Position numbers and translations under genes: made by a program
Part shown: positions 1 to 11,212 of the stretch, piece by piece
Layout of the letters: every line of letters starts with the position of its first letter
Numbering within the stretch: the first letter of the stretch is position 1
The notes under the pieces: model-generated
Seen by the model: the letters and a program-made list of their open reading frames with translations, nothing else
Told to the model about the DNA's origin: nothing
The model's database searches: none
From: Anaeramoeba flamelloides
Lineage: Eukaryota; Metamonada; Anaeramoebidae
Assembly (NCBI GenBank): GCA_027625915.1
Contig: JANTQA010000023.1
Span: 19,406,001 to 19,470,000, forward strand
DNA: 64,000 bases
Direction of reading: 5' to 3'

Positions 1-465
1 TTTCTTGCTATTGCTTATTTTGATCAAATACAAATATTTTTGAAACAAAATTGCAAAAAAACAAAAATCGAAAAAAAAAAAGTGATATTAAGGCAAAAAT
101 TAGAAAACCATTCCAATTTATTTTCACTTTTTTCACTTGGTTTGGATTTTTTTTTACGAATTTTTTCGAAAAAAGAAAGGGAACAAAAGAATGTGATTAT
201 TTTTGAAAACAAAATTTTTAATTTTTTTCTTATTGGTCTTTCCTTTTTTATGATCGAATTTCTACCTTAAAAAACTGACCAAGCTTTTGGGTTTTTGAAA
301 CTTTTTCAATTTTTAATACTTTCTTGAAAATTATTTAATTTTGCACCACAATCAAAAAGAACAACAAAAAATAAAAAATAAAAAATAAAAACGAAAAACA
401 CTTGGGAATCGGAAAAAGAAAGGTTAAAATTCGAAAAAAGAAGATTTAAAAAATGAACCACAAAC

Positions 466-639
466 CTGTAAATCCCAGTCGGAAAACCAAAGGTAGTGTA
501 TCGAATCTGCAAGCTTACAGCCCGTTGCATTCATAAAATTATTAATTTTCTTGTTTCTTTCTTCTGTTAACGGAGAAGTGAAGTTTGTTGACTCAATTCC
601 GTTGAAGGATTCTTTGTTGTGAGTTGTTGATTGGTGCAT
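466..639 (-). CDS. First exon of a UBA-like domain protein (partial)
   Basis: The minus-strand reading from the ATG at 639-637 gives about 58 residues. It ends in a compact helical segment with key residues NNF..ATG..LADSIHYL...DWDLQ, which has the look of a UBA/TAP-C type ubiquitin-binding fold (F, TG, A, L and WD positions). The frame is open upstream of this ATG without a better start. Directly after the WDLQ codons there is a GT (465-464), which I read as a phase-0 donor. The two-exon gene at 41272-42399 has the same segment (NNF..QTG..LTDALSYL...NWDYQ) and is cut at exactly the same place. I could not find the second exon in 1-465, where the minus strand is low-complexity T/A sequence. 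The gene may therefore continue past the window edge or be a decayed copy. The UBA-like assignment is by motif only. Confidence 0.5.
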
Positions 640-2407
640 TTGATTGAAATGAAGATGGTACTGGTTTTTCAATAGGAATGGAGTTTTTATAACAATTTTT
701 AAAAAAATAAATTGGTTGAGTTATGTTTATTTGGGTAACATTTATGATTGGAATTTATTAGAAACTTAAAACCCAGCAAATGTTTTGTGTTTCATTCGTC
801 ACAAAATGTGATTGAATTAATGTTGTGATTTCTTCTCAAGAAAGTTTCACAATTAAAAAAAAAATTCTTTTTATTCACAAGAGAAATGATCATTTTACGA
901 AGAAATTGTACAGAGGATTAAACACCTCCTGTGCACGGAAACACTCAACTCCCAAAATGTATAATTTGGCGACAAATCGTTCCAAAAATGTAAATCACAA
1001 CTTTGACAATTCCTATTTTAGAACATTAAAGTGTTCGAGAAAATATTCCACTATTATGAAAAAAAAAAGTTGTTACATCTTTTGACCTCTTCAATAAAAT
1101 CAAACTCACCATTTTTAGTTTTATGTTTATGGAAATAAATCTAAAGTTGAATAGATTTTGTTCAGATTTTAATTGACTTTCGAGTACTGATCTTTGATGA
1201 GTGAAAAATGTTTTAATAATATTCTTGGATTTTTTGTTTTTAGAAATTTCGTAAAATGTTTTAAATTTTAGAAAACAAAAAGATATTTTCCTTTTTTTCA
1301 TTTACAACAAAAAAATCATTTTTTTTTTATGAAACATCGAAAATCGTGTAGATTCACCATAAATTTTCTTGTCAATATTTCAATTATGAACCTGATAATA
1401 TTCTTATTTAATTTTCGCTTTTTTTTTTACTTTCGCACAAATAGTTTTTGAGGCAATTCATTTTAATTTGTGTGAAATATCTGATCTTTCTTTATTAGTT
1501 GGTTCCTTATTTGGTGATACACACAATTTACTATTTGTTTCAAAATAAATTTATCAGAATTTTCATTAAGATTCCCAAAAACAGATTTTTACTAAATCTT
1601 GTAACTTTTCAAATTTTTATAATTCAGTAAAAACAAGCATAAAGTATTTATTTCATCATCAGAATTGCAGAAATTTGATGATCTATTTTAATTCTTGGAA
1701 TATGATTTTTTTTTTTTTTAACCAAATGATAATTTTGATCATTTTATTTGGAAAGTAACATCAATATTTAGTGAAAGTTATGAATCCTAAATTATACCAA
1801 TATTTCAAAAAGGTGGAATATAACCATTGGTGGTATATTCTGGATATTACCCAAACAACATCACAGTCATTTCAAGTTTTAAGGTAATAATAAACTAAAA
1901 AAATCTTCTGGCAAATTTAATAAGCAAATTCAAAAGAAATTTACACATCTTGAAATTGAAAAACTAAAGTAAAAATCTAATTACTACAATACCTGATTCA
2001 CTTTTAATGCTATTTTCAGAAATGAATTATTGTTTTTAAAAATTTGATCCATTTTTTGATATTTTTGTATCGTTTAAAATCCTACATAATTCTCCAATTA
2101 TTTGAAAAAATTCATTTCTTTGAAAAAAACAAGATACCTTATTGTATCTCAAGGATGTTTACAAAATTACATTTTAAAAATTAAACCAGTAAGTTCTATA
2201 ATAACTCAGAATAAAGCATATACTTAATTTCAAAAAATTTAGAATAATTATTTTAAACTTGAAAAAAAATTATATTTTGGTACAAAGAACAGTTGAAATC
2301 AATTTTTTCTTTTTATTAAATTAAAATATTCGAGAAAAAATACCAAAGAATTGAATTAAAAATTCTCCCGAAATACTTTTTTAAAACCTGAAAATTTCAA
2401 CTAAAAC
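640..2407. other. AT-rich spacer, no supportable gene
   Basis: The only open frames here are short, lack an ATG start or lie in biased sequence. The 840-1085 stretch on the plus strand is slightly richer in G+C and open for about 86 codons. It has no recognisable motif and I do not call it a gene. Confidence 0.5.
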
Positions 2408-2517
2408 TCAATTCCAAAAATTGGGGCACACCTTCAAAATCAGTTTAATTCGAAGAAAAGTGATATTTGACTCTTAAATAGAAACATTAGATATTAACAA
2501 TCAATAGAAATAATTTT

Positions 2518-2964
2518 CACGACAAGAATAGCACAATCCATACAAATACTTTCAAGACTTTTTCGAACTTTCAGACTGACAGTCTGCAAGATTTCAGTCT
2601 CTGATATTCTTTCATATTGTTTCAAATTTCAAATACTTGACACAAACTTTTGGAAGCCAAAAAATGGCAAAAAAATAATAATTAACAAAAGATAACATTT
2701 TGAATTTAATTGAAATTTTTGAAATTTATCTAAAAGAAAAATATTTGTAAACTTTCAATAACCTGAAACTCTTTTTATGAAAACCAAAAATTGGAAAGTT
2801 GTTGAAATTACATGTTTTTAAAAGTTTAACTTGTAAAAACTTTTAAATTGAAAGTTGTTGCAGTGTGATCTTCTAATTCCTTTCAAAATTTGGAACAAAT
2901 TCAAAAAAACAAAGTGTTGCTAAGGAAAAAAAGTGACTACAATTTTTGTGCTTTTCTTGTCGTG
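2518..2964. mobile_element. MITE, family Y (CACGACAAG ends)
   Basis: Terminal inverted repeats CACGACAAGAATAGCACAA (2518-2536) and TTGTGCTTTTCTTGTCGTG (2946-2964) enclose about 450 bp of non-coding sequence. A second copy in the opposite orientation lies at about 30830-31700. The shared interior includes the palindrome ACTGACAGT near 2575, seen as its complement near 31440. The element interrupts the left arm of the mariner cluster: the right arm reads straight through this point (near 6870-6880). Confidence 0.75.
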
Positions 2965-2966
2965 TT

Positions 2967-4110
2967 AAGGATTCTCCGAATTTTATGATCTGTGAATACT
3001 CGTTTGGTGTGTAAAAACATATTTATTAACTTAAAATCCGGTTGAGTAAATAGATCTTTTTAACTTGAAAAAATAAGATTTTTTTTTTCAAAAAAATTGA
3101 GAAAGATAAACCCATTTTTTGATAAATTTTAACATCTTTGTCATTTTAACCACAGCTCTCTCCAACGATTCTTCAAAATTAAGAATCCATTACCTTTCTT
3201 CCCATTGTTTCAAACTTCGATTCTTAGTTGTTGAATTCTCATTTTTACTGATAATTTTTTTAGTGGGTCTAAATCCAGATTCTTTGTTATTTATTTATTT
3301 TGGGATAGATTTCTGTTTTGTTGGTGTTTCAAAATGAAAGTGTAGTGAAATGGTTTCTGAACTTTTTCAATTTTGCAATCTTTGGGATCAATAAACACAC
3401 TCTGTTCCTTTTCACCTTTGTTTTGGGGATTTTGTATGTTTGGGTTAGTGTTGTGACTTCTCTCAATTTTAGTAAATGTGATAAGTGAAGAGATCAGCTT
3501 GTTTGCAATAGGAAGGTAGTTTGGGTTTCTTTATTTCCAGTCGATTATGAGAGTGTCATTGAAAGTGACTACAGTCAGTTTCACTTTTAAGGCACAAACT
3601 TTCAACGAAATTTAAGGCACAAAAAAAATCTCAAATTAAGGCACAAAATTCAAATTCTAGTAAAAATAAATTGTAAAAAAAAAAATTCCAAATTTTGTGC
3701 CTTAATTTGAGTTTTTTTTGTGCCTTAAATTTCGTTGAAAGTTTGTGCCTTAAAAGTGAAACTGACTGTAATTTCCAACCAAAAATTAAAAATCCAAAAG
3801 TCTCTGGAGAAAGGAACCTCCACTATATAGTCAAGTATTATCGAATAAAAGGTAAGGGGATAAACATACATCAATTTAATCCGGAGTGAAAGTTTTGCAA
3901 GGGGTAAAAAAAATCGATTTTAAATTTACCTTGTTTTGTTTGAAAAGTCATTCAAGTTTTTGATCAAAAACTTTGTTTTTTTAATTTTCCTCAAAAATCC
4001 TAAAATAGGAATATTTTGGCTTTCCTTTAAGATATAATCAATTAAATGTTGTATTTTACTTGTGATATTATATTACAGTACCCACAGAGAATAAAATTCG
4101 GAGAATCCTA
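2967..4110. mobile_element. DNA transposon remnant or MITE, family X (AGGATTCTCCG ends)
   Basis: The left end AGGATTCTCCGAATTTTAT (from 2968) is mirrored by ATAAAATTCGGAGAATCCT ending at 4109, with similarity continuing a further 15 bp inward. The enclosed 1.1 kb has no convincing protein. It contains a hairpin MITE (3570-3770) and adjoins the family Y MITE. Together they interrupt the left mariner arm, since the right arm has the uninterrupted sequence. Confidence 0.65.
3570..3770. mobile_element. Hairpin MITE, copy 1
   Basis: This is an almost perfect 200-bp palindrome beginning TACAGTCAGTTTCACTTTTA and ending with its complement CTGACTGTA. The arms carry two to three copies of the motif AAGGCACAAA. 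The short loop is A-rich (near 3665-3690). TA flanks both ends, as for Tc1/mariner targets. It is non-coding. The copy lies inside family X. Confidence 0.9.
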
Positions 4111-4341
4111 AAAGTTAATTATTTATCATTTTTTTCATTATTTTTTGATTTTTGATTTTCAATAATTTTTTTGATTTTTTTTGGATTCTTTTTTTTTTCA
4201 AAACTTTTCGAAAATCTCAAAATGACTTTAAAATGAAATTTAAAAGTTTTGATTCTGATCACAAAAAAAAAAATTTTTGTTTCTCTCAAAATGAAAAAAG
4301 ATTCTTTTTTTATCGAGAAAATTTTTTTTTGAAAAAAAATC

Positions 4342-4985
4342 ATGATATGGGGTGCTAGGACACATGGCCTACAAACAGGCCTTATTATTATTAATGGAAA
4401 TGGAAATGTGAATACTGAATGTATTATTAATGATATTTTCAAAAAATCAAATGCAATTCAACTCGCTAATTCAGAATATGGTGAGTTGAAATGGATTTTC
4501 CAAAAGGATGGAGCTTGTACACACACTTCAAAAAAAACTCAAACTTACTTAAACTATGGATGTAATGTTCTGGACCCTTGACCCCCAATTCCCCAGATTC
4601 AAATCCAGTTGAGAATTTATGGTCAATTATGGACACTAAACTGAAAAAATGTAATCCAAAAAACGGAGAAGAATTTATTAAAATTTTCACCACAGTCAGT
4701 TTCACTTTTAAAGCACAAACTTTCAACGAAATTTAAGGCACAAAAAAAATCTCAAATTAAAGCACAAAATTCAAATTCTAGTAAAAATAAATTGTAAAAA
4801 AAAAATTCCAAATTTTGTGCCTTAATTTGAGATTTTTTTGTGCCTTAAATTTCGTTGAAAGTTTGTGCCGTAAAAGTGAAACTGACTGTAATGTATGGAA
4901 TACTTTGAGTTGGGAAACCTTAGAAAATTAGTAAACTCCAGATATGTAGGATAGATGTAGTTATCAAAAAAAAGCTGAAATATTA
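4342..4985 (+). pseudogene. Tc1/mariner transposase, C-terminal half (broken)
   Basis: Reading from 4342 gives a DDE-superfamily transposase segment: IMIWGA at the start, then FQKDGACTHTS (second catalytic Asp in the QxDGAxxHTS motif). After a frame change near 4580 it gives SPDSNPVENLW, the SPDxNPIExLW box with the third catalytic residue. A hairpin MITE interrupts it at 4691-4890. The tail resumes at 4891 with a W.TLSWETL segment. The N-terminal DNA-binding half and the first Asp are absent. It cannot be an active transposase, but it identifies the element family with confidence. The minus-strand mate is at 6195-6655. Confidence 0.88.
4691..4890. mobile_element. Hairpin MITE, copy 2, inserted in the transposase
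   Basis: Same 200-bp palindrome as copy 1 (CAGTCAGTTTCACTTTTAAA ... GTGAAACTGACTGTA). The inverted mate of the host transposase near 6310 lacks it and reads TTTTCAC-TA-ATGTATG. This shows the empty site and a TA duplication, although the left TA here has changed to CA. Confidence 0.9.
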
Positions 4986-5235
4986 ATAGTTTTGATTAAT
5001 TTTTCTTTCAATAAAAATGGATTTTTTGGTAACCGTGTTCCAAAAATAGGGGCACGCTTTTTTTTATTTTTTCTTTTTTATTTTTCGAATTGAATTTTAA
5101 ATTTACTATAAAATATATAAATAGTATCAATTAAATATTTTCAGATCTTTTATTATTTTAATGTTTAAGTATCGTGTATTTTGGAGTATATTTTTATTAA
5201 TGTAATTTTTTTGTGTTACATTTTTTGGAATTGAG

Positions 5236-5754
5236 TTTATAATCCTTTTCAATTTGATTATTTATAATTAATAATTAATAACCTACTCTTATTTTTTTTC
5301 CAGTGGATTATTGGTCCTTAGATTAAATGTATCAATAGACTTTGCAATTATTTTGTAATTTTTTAAAGATTTTCAAAAAAAATAAAAAAAACAAATAACA
5401 ATTTTTTTTGTTTTGAATCAGTTTTTTGTCATACACAAGAGTAAATATGAATACTGTAAAAAGTAGAGTTTTTGAAATTTTAGAGATAAATAAAGAGTCT
5501 CATGTAATTACCCACAATTTCATAATAGTAAAAGAAATCTGCGTTTTGATTTTTCGGATCAATGGTATTTTAAATATAAAATTGTTTGGTAAATACAAAT
5601 ATATTGTTTGAAAAATGTTATTTTTTTACAATTAAAAGATTGGTATTCACCAAATATTTTTTTGATTAAAATTATTATTAGTCTATTAATATAATTAGTT
5701 ACTATGTTTACTATCAAGAAATTGTGTGTAATTACATGGAACTCTTTTTTTAAA
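5236..5754. other. Centre of the mariner palindrome
   Basis: This 0.5-kb loop separates the two inverted arms. It contains a smaller inverted pair: CATGTAATTACCCACAATTT near 5501, and a similar complement ending near 5740. These make two opposite reading frames share the peptide HVITHNF. I see no family match and regard the peptides as a by-product of the repeat. Confidence 0.5.
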
Positions 5755-5792
5755 CTCAATTCCAAAAAATGTAACACAAAAAATAATTACAT

Positions 5793-5993
5793 TACAGTCA
5801 GTTTCACTTTTAAGGCACAAACTTTCAACGAAATTTAAGGCACAAAAAAAATCTCAAATTAAAGCACAAAATTCAAATTCTAGTAAAATAAATTGTAAAA
5901 AAATAAAATTCCAAATTTTGTGCCTTAATTTGAGATTTTTTTGTGCCTTAAATTTCGTTGAAAGTTTGTGCCTTAAAAGTGAAACTGACTGTA
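5793..5993. mobile_element. Hairpin MITE, copy 3
   Basis: Same palindrome with TA at both ends (ATTACAGTCAGTTTCAC ... GAAACTGACTGTAAT). The mirrored position in the left arm (near 5199-5203, TTTTTATTAATGTAATT) has no insert. This gives a second empty-site comparison that fits a TA target duplication. Confidence 0.9.
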
Positions 5994-6194
5994 ATAAAAA
6001 TATACTCCAAAATACACGATACTTAAACATTAAAATAATAAAAGACCCGAAAATATTTAATTGATACTATTTATATATTTTATAGTAAATTTAAAATTCA
6101 ATTCGAAAAATAAAAAAGAAAAAATAAAAAAAAGTGTGCCCCTATTTTTGGAACACGGTTACCAAAAAATCCATTTTTATTGAAAGAAAAATTA

Positions 6195-6655
6195 ATAAAA
6201 ACTATTAATAGATTCAGTTTGTATTTTGATAACTAAATCTATGGTTTTAAATATAGATTTTACTAATTATCTTAGGTTTCCCAACTCAAAATGTTTCATA
6301 CATTAGTGAAAATTTTAAAAATTCTTCTTTGTTTTTTTGGTTACAATTTTTCAGTTTACTATCCATAAATTCCTAATTGGATTTAAATTTGTGGAATTGG
6401 GGGTCAAGGGTCCAGAACATTACATCCCCGATTTAAGTAAGTTTGAGTTTTTTTTTTGAGGTATGTGGACAAGCTCCATCCTTTTGGAAAATCCATTTCA
6501 ACTCACCATATTCTGAATTAGCGAGTTGAATTTCCTTTGATTTTTTTGATAATATCATTAATAATACATTCAGTATTCACACTTCCAGTAATAATAATAA
6601 AGTCTGTTTGTAGGCCATGTGTCCTAGCACCCCATATCATGATTTTTTTTCAAAA
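6195..6655 (-). pseudogene. Tc1/mariner transposase C-terminal half, inverted copy
   Basis: This is the reverse complement of the 4342-4985 transposase remnant, with clear nucleotide similarity over its full length. The minus strand encodes FQKDGACPHTS and then, in shifted frames, a decayed SPxxNPxxxLW region. It differs from the plus copy by several small insertions and deletions and lacks the MITE. Both copies share the loss of the N-terminal half. Confidence 0.82.
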
Positions 6656-6984
6656 AATTTTTTTCTCGATAAAAAAAGAATCTTTTTTCATTTTGAGAGA
6701 AAAAAAAAATTTTTTTTTTGTGATCAGAATCAAAACTTTTAAATTTCATTTTAAAGTCATTTTGAGATTTTCGAAAAGTTTTGAAAAAAAAGAATCCAAA
6801 AAAAATCAAAAAAATTATTGAAAATCAAAAATCAAAAAATAATGAAAAAAAAATGATAAATAATTAACTTTAAAATTATTTACATTGATTGTTAATATCT
6901 AATGTTTCTATTTAAGAGTCAAATATCACTTTTCTTGGAATTAAATTGATTTTGAAGGTGTGCCCCAATTTTTGGAATTGATTT

Positions 6985-8389
6985 TATATCTAAATTTCCA
7001 AAAACTCTACTGTTTACAACTTTCATATTCCCTCTTTTGCCTCCATTAAAAGTAACAAATTTGATTTTTTTCAAAACGATTTTTAAATTTATGGAAATTT
7101 AATAGATTTTAATAATATTCTTATTCAAATACCCAGAGTATAAACCATGAACTGTTATTATTGAAACTAATTATTTGGGAATATTGATTATTCATTGTTA
7201 TTGGAATTATCAATTGTTACCAATTACATTTATTTGAAAATATTTATAAAAAATTTGATAACCAATAGATTAATCTAATACCCCTTAAATTAAATTGTTA
7301 TTATCAAACCACACCAATAATTATGAATTTTGTATTAATTAATGATTAATAATAATCGACTTATAAAAAAATTCTTTTTGTTATAAGTTGTTATTTTACA
7401 GGTTTTAAAAAAATATTTTGTAAATTTACTTATAAAATGGGCTATTTATTTTTCTCATATCTTTTTGATAAAATGAAAGAAGGGTATTGACTCAAAAATT
7501 CTAATAAATGCTCAAATTATATTTTTATCAAGTTTATAACAGTTATTATAATTAAATTGTTATTCAGTCGATTTTTTATATAGGTATATTTCAAAACAGA
7601 CAATTTGTTTGTTTAAAGGTACATTTCTATCTATTTCCTTCACTTACAATAAAATTTCTTTCTTCTCATAAAGAAAATTATTTTTTTGAAATAATTTGGG
7701 AATATGTTGAATTTTGAATTTTTTAAAAAAATGAGAAAAATGGGAAAAACTTTTCAAAACAATAATTCTTTTCTCAAAATAATAATTAATTTAAACACGT
7801 TCTACATATTACTCATTTTTTACTTCATTTAAAATTGTAAAATATGGTGCATGTTTTTTGAATTTGCTTCAAATTTCACTCTATGAATTTTTTATGATTA
7901 CAAGTGCTAAATAATTTATAATCCTTGAAGAAAGTAAAAAAAAAAAAAGATTATTGTTGAGAAAAATAAGTTTACCAGGGAAAAAAGGTTTAAAATGGTT
8001 TTTAATTGGGAACATTAAACCTCACTGGAAATTAAAAGCAAAATTAATAGATAAAAGATGAATATCAACTTTAGAGAACAATTCAATCATTTTATTCTGA
8101 TTTTCAATATAATCCAAAAAAAAAAAAATTTCCTTGATTATTGAAATTTTTAGAGATGGTTTTGGAGATCTCAAAAATAGTCAATTTTTTCAAACAATTT
8201 TAAATGTTATCTCTATGAAAGAAAAATTCATATAAAAAAATATACTTATAAAAAATGTTGTTGTGTTGAATTCTTGATTTTGTCTTAAATGTCCAGTCAT
8301 TAGGTAAAAAATAATTTTCTGATATGGAAAAAATTCATAATTTTTATTAGTGCTTAATAGAAAAAAAAACAAACAAATAGTGATGTACG
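6985..8389. other. AT-rich spacer, nothing recognised
   Basis: No coding frame above background, no clear inverted repeat longer than about 20 bp, and no RNA gene that I can recognise. Confidence 0.5.
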
Positions 8390-8560
8390 ATCAATCTCCA
8401 AAAATCAACAATTAAAGATGAGGACATTTTTAGAAAAAAGCGCCAAAGAGTGACACTCAATTTCCAATTAGAATGGTTATGAATTGTAATTTTGAAATCA
8501 GCTGTGTTAGTTTTGAAGTGTCGCTCTTTGGTGCTTTTTGAGATCTCGGTGATTTTTTTT
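8390..8560. repeat. Short inverted-repeat element (possible MITE)
   Basis: The arms AAAAAAGCGCCAAAGAGTGACACT (about 8436-8459) and AGTGTCGCTCTTTGGTGCTTTTT (about 8517-8540) are imperfect complements separated by about 60 bp, with weaker pairing outward. I see only one copy in the window. Confidence 0.5.
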
Positions 8561-9994
8561 TTCTTTTTTTTTTTTTTTTTTCAAATGAGTTATTTTTATC
8601 GTAAGAATATTACATAATCCTTACTTGGTCAAATTTAGAGGGTTAAAAAATAACCACAACTTATATTAAATTGGATAAAATTCATTGTGTAATTCAGGAA
8701 TACAATTTGTTTTAAATTGAAAAAATTTAAGATTGGGAATTCTAAAATAGAAATTGAGGAAAGATGAATTTTTTTTTTTAAATTTGGATTTTTTGGAAAT
8801 TGGGGATATCATTTTACACTTTTTTTTTAATTGAATTTTTTCTTTGTATATCGAAGAAAAATTTTTTTCGAAATGTGAATGTTGTCAATCAAAAGAAGGA
8901 AAATTCCACAATACCCTTTTTAGGTTTCAAGTCAACCTTTGGAGAAGGGGAAAATCCATTGTTATGAGTAGACCCTTAAATCATTTAATATTACTTATAT
9001 TGATTGATCTTAATTTTCATTTTCTGTAATATTCCCAATTAAAAATCATGTTTGACTTTTTTCCCAAATACTTATCTTGTATTATGTAGGGTGCTCAGAG
9101 ATTGGGTGGTAACTCATACAAAAAATATGATTTTAGCGATTCAATTAGAATTGTTTATCTTCAACTTTCGTTTTATTTGCAACTTTTAAAAAATTTTTTT
9201 GATCAGTTCATTGAGTAAAAGGGAAAGGAAAATTGAAATTGACAACTCAAAAATTAAAATTCATATTCCCTTCCTTTCTTGAAATCAAAAGGCTTCTTAT
9301 ATTTGGAAAAAAAAAATAAAAAATTAACAAAAATTTACACAAAGAAAAACTTTGCAAATTAATCATAAGTTGAAGGTAGAGTACCTCTGAAACAAAATAA
9401 CAAATCCCCTCTCATATCCAAGATCATCTTTTTTTTTCAAATTTCGAAAATTCAAACCTTAATAAAAAACATTGGAGTTGGAAAGGGAATGAAGAAGTTC
9501 ATTTAAATTTCTATTCCTAGAATTCTCAACAACAGATCAATCGAAATGATTTTATGTATGACCTAATGGGTAATAAATTTAGATCTTCTTTACAAACTTT
9601 GTAATCTAATGTGTTCTCAGAATAAACAAAAAACCCCAAAATTTTAAAATATTTTTTTTCTCATTAAAAACTTTATTGCAAAGTTATCAGTAAAAGACAA
9701 TGCCTTTAAGTCACAAAATTATTAGGAGGGGGTTCTTTTGTCTTTTATTGTTTCTTTTTTCCCCAATTATAGTTTTTATTCTTACTAAATTTCAACTCCA
9801 CAAAATTTTTTGGTTCTAAAAAATTTCCAAACTGTCAATTTAAGAATTACACTTTATAACAAAAAACAAGAAACAAAAACAAAGATTTTTTTTTTTCTTT
9901 TTCAGTTCAACTGAAAGGGTGAAAAGGTTGTTCGGTTATATTTATTTTTTTCAAAAATTTTTTTTTCGCTGAATTTCTGTTTTTGAGATCAAAA
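8561..9994. other. Spacer upstream of the acyltransferase gene
   Basis: AT-rich, with T-runs and no supported gene. The last 100 bp before the ATG at 9995 contain pyrimidine-rich stretches (9888-9905, 9942-9966), which may be the core promoter or leader. I see no specific motif. Confidence 0.4.
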
Positions 9995-11212
9995 ATGACA
10001 AACAAAGAATTACCAAGCACCTCTTCTTCTGAAGAGGGAGTTATTGAAGCAACCCTGGATCAGTTTGGTGACGAATTAGATGATGCCTTTAATGATTCGT
10101 TTGATCGGTTGGAGTTGTCTGTCAAGTCGATGGATGGTGTGAAGGAAGTGCTTGAGATCGAAAAGGAAAAGCTTGCCAAAATCTTTTATCGGGGGAAAAC
10201 AAATCTCAAGACGAAGGCGAAGGTGATCATCGAAGAAGAGATCACAAAAAAGATGGGCACGCATGAATTTCAAACCTTCATGACGAAACTGGCGTTCCTC
10301 ATCGGTGTCTTTGGGCTAATCTTCAGCGAGGCCGTCTTTTTAACAAGGCCGTATTGGTTCCCCAAATACTACACACTCTGCTATTTCCCACTGATCGGGA
10401 TCAGGTACTATATATACAAAAGGCAAAACCACCATTACTTTATGCTGGACTTTTGCTATTGGGTCAACTCCTTGCTTATGATTTTCATTTATTTGTACCA
10501 GAACCCGTTGTTTTTTTTAATGGTCTTTGCAAGCGCAAACGGGCCTGTGCTGACGAGCATCTCCTTTTGGAGAAACTCCATGGTGTTCCACTCCTTGGAC
10601 AAAATCACCTCTCTGTATATCCATTTGTTTCCCGCAATGGTCACCTATGTCCTGAGATGGAACATACTTGGCAACTCGATGTGCCTCATGCCCGATTGCA
10701 GAGTTTCCTTTGCACAAACAATCGGGTTTTCGATGGTGCTCTATTTCATTTGGCAACTTTTTTATTTTATCAAAACAGAAATCATTAACGAGTCACGAAG
10801 AAACAAAAATGAGCTTATGACTTCCTTTATTTGGCAGAAAAGGCACAACAAAATGAGCAAAATTCTGTTAGGAAGGTTCCCCGAGAAGTACCATATCTAC
10901 TTATACATGTTTTATCAATCCATTTACCATTGCCTCACTATGCTGCCTGTGAAATTTATGTTCCAATATCGGATCGTACACAGTATTGCAATAATCTTCC
11001 AAATATTGGTGTCAGTTAGAAATGGCGCATCCTTTTATTTTGATTTTGTGCCCACTAAGTCTATATTTTCACAGCAAAAGAGACAGCAAATCGAAAAGCA
11101 AAAATTGCTACGAAAAAAAGCTAAAAGATATGAAGAAAAAAATTCTGAGCAGAGAGAACCAACAGAATTTGAAAAATTAATCGATTCTCAATTTGAAAAC
11201 CACAAAAAATAA
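9995..11212 (+). CDS. GPC1: Glycerophosphocholine acyltransferase-like protein (Gpc1/DUF2838 family)
   Basis: Intronless frame of 405 residues from the ATG at 9995 (context CAAAAATGAC) to TAA. Residues 1-90 are a hydrophilic, helical N-terminus. From about residue 98 on there are seven to eight hydrophobic spans. The DUF2838 signature is clear: HHYFMLDFCYWVN (about 144-156), then ANGPVLTSISFWRNSMVFHS and LDKITSLYIHLFP (about 181-213), and a following RW (about 220). The C-terminus (about 370-405) is basic and charged. Family knowledge: yeast Gpc1 acylates glycerophosphocholine to lyso-PC in the endoplasmic reticulum, as part of phosphatidylcholine remodelling. The length matches the family. 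Activity in this organism is inferred. The gene is noticeably richer in G+C than its flanks and stands alone, with about 1.4 kb of empty DNA before it. Confidence 0.9.
   Translation: MTNKELPSTSSSEEGVIEATLDQFGDELDDAFNDSFDRLELSVKSMDGVKEVLEIEKEKLAKIFYRGKTNLKTKAKVIIEEEITKKMGTHEFQTFMTKLAFLIGVFGLIFSEAVFLTRPYWFPKYYTLCYFPLIGIRYYIYKRQNHHYFMLDFCYWVNSLLMIFIYLYQNPLFFLMVFASANGPVLTSISFWRNSMVFHSLDKITSLYIHLFPAMVTYVLRWNILGNSMCLMPDCRVSFAQTIGFSMVLYFIWQLFYFIKTEIINESRRNKNELMTSFIWQKRHNKMSKILLGRFPEKYHIYLYMFYQSIYHCLTMLPVKFMFQYRIVHSIAIIFQILVSVRNGASFYFDFVPTKSIFSQQKRQQIEKQKLLRKKAKRYEEKNSEQREPTEFEKLIDSQFENHKK

Larger units (their letters stand above)
2408..6984. mobile_element. Nested Tc1/mariner cluster with inverted-duplicate arms
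   Basis: The outer ends are matching terminal inverted repeats: AATTCCAAAAATTGGGGCAC begins at 2410, and its reverse complement ends at about 6980. Similarity continues inward for some 100 bp (2410-2517 versus 6880-6980). The left arm then resumes at 4110 after two later insertions, and runs to about 5235 as an inverted copy of 5755-6870. Both arms carry the C-terminal half of a Tc1/mariner transposase, on the plus strand at 4342-4985 and on the minus strand at 6195-6655. A second inverted pair (GTTCCAAAAATAGGGGCAC at 5039, its complement ending near 6158) bounds the centre. The N-terminal half with the helix-turn-helix is missing from both arms. The element is therefore a dead, foldback-like duplicate, and the deletion preceded the duplication. 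Confidence 0.8.

Noticed and set aside
40-270. Open frames at the left edge on both strands
   Set aside because: A/T-biased sequence with no motif. The two overlapping opposite frames cannot both be coding and neither has support.
825-1085. 86-codon plus-strand frame
   Set aside because: It begins at a non-ATG codon, has no recognisable domain and no visible splice context.
3119-3889. Frames at 3119-3337 and 3695-3889
   Set aside because: The first has no ATG and lies in a transposon interior. The second is made largely by the hairpin MITE arm.
5426-5777. Two opposite frames sharing HVITHNF in the mariner centre
   Set aside because: Explained by an inverted DNA repeat. No transposase or other motif is present.
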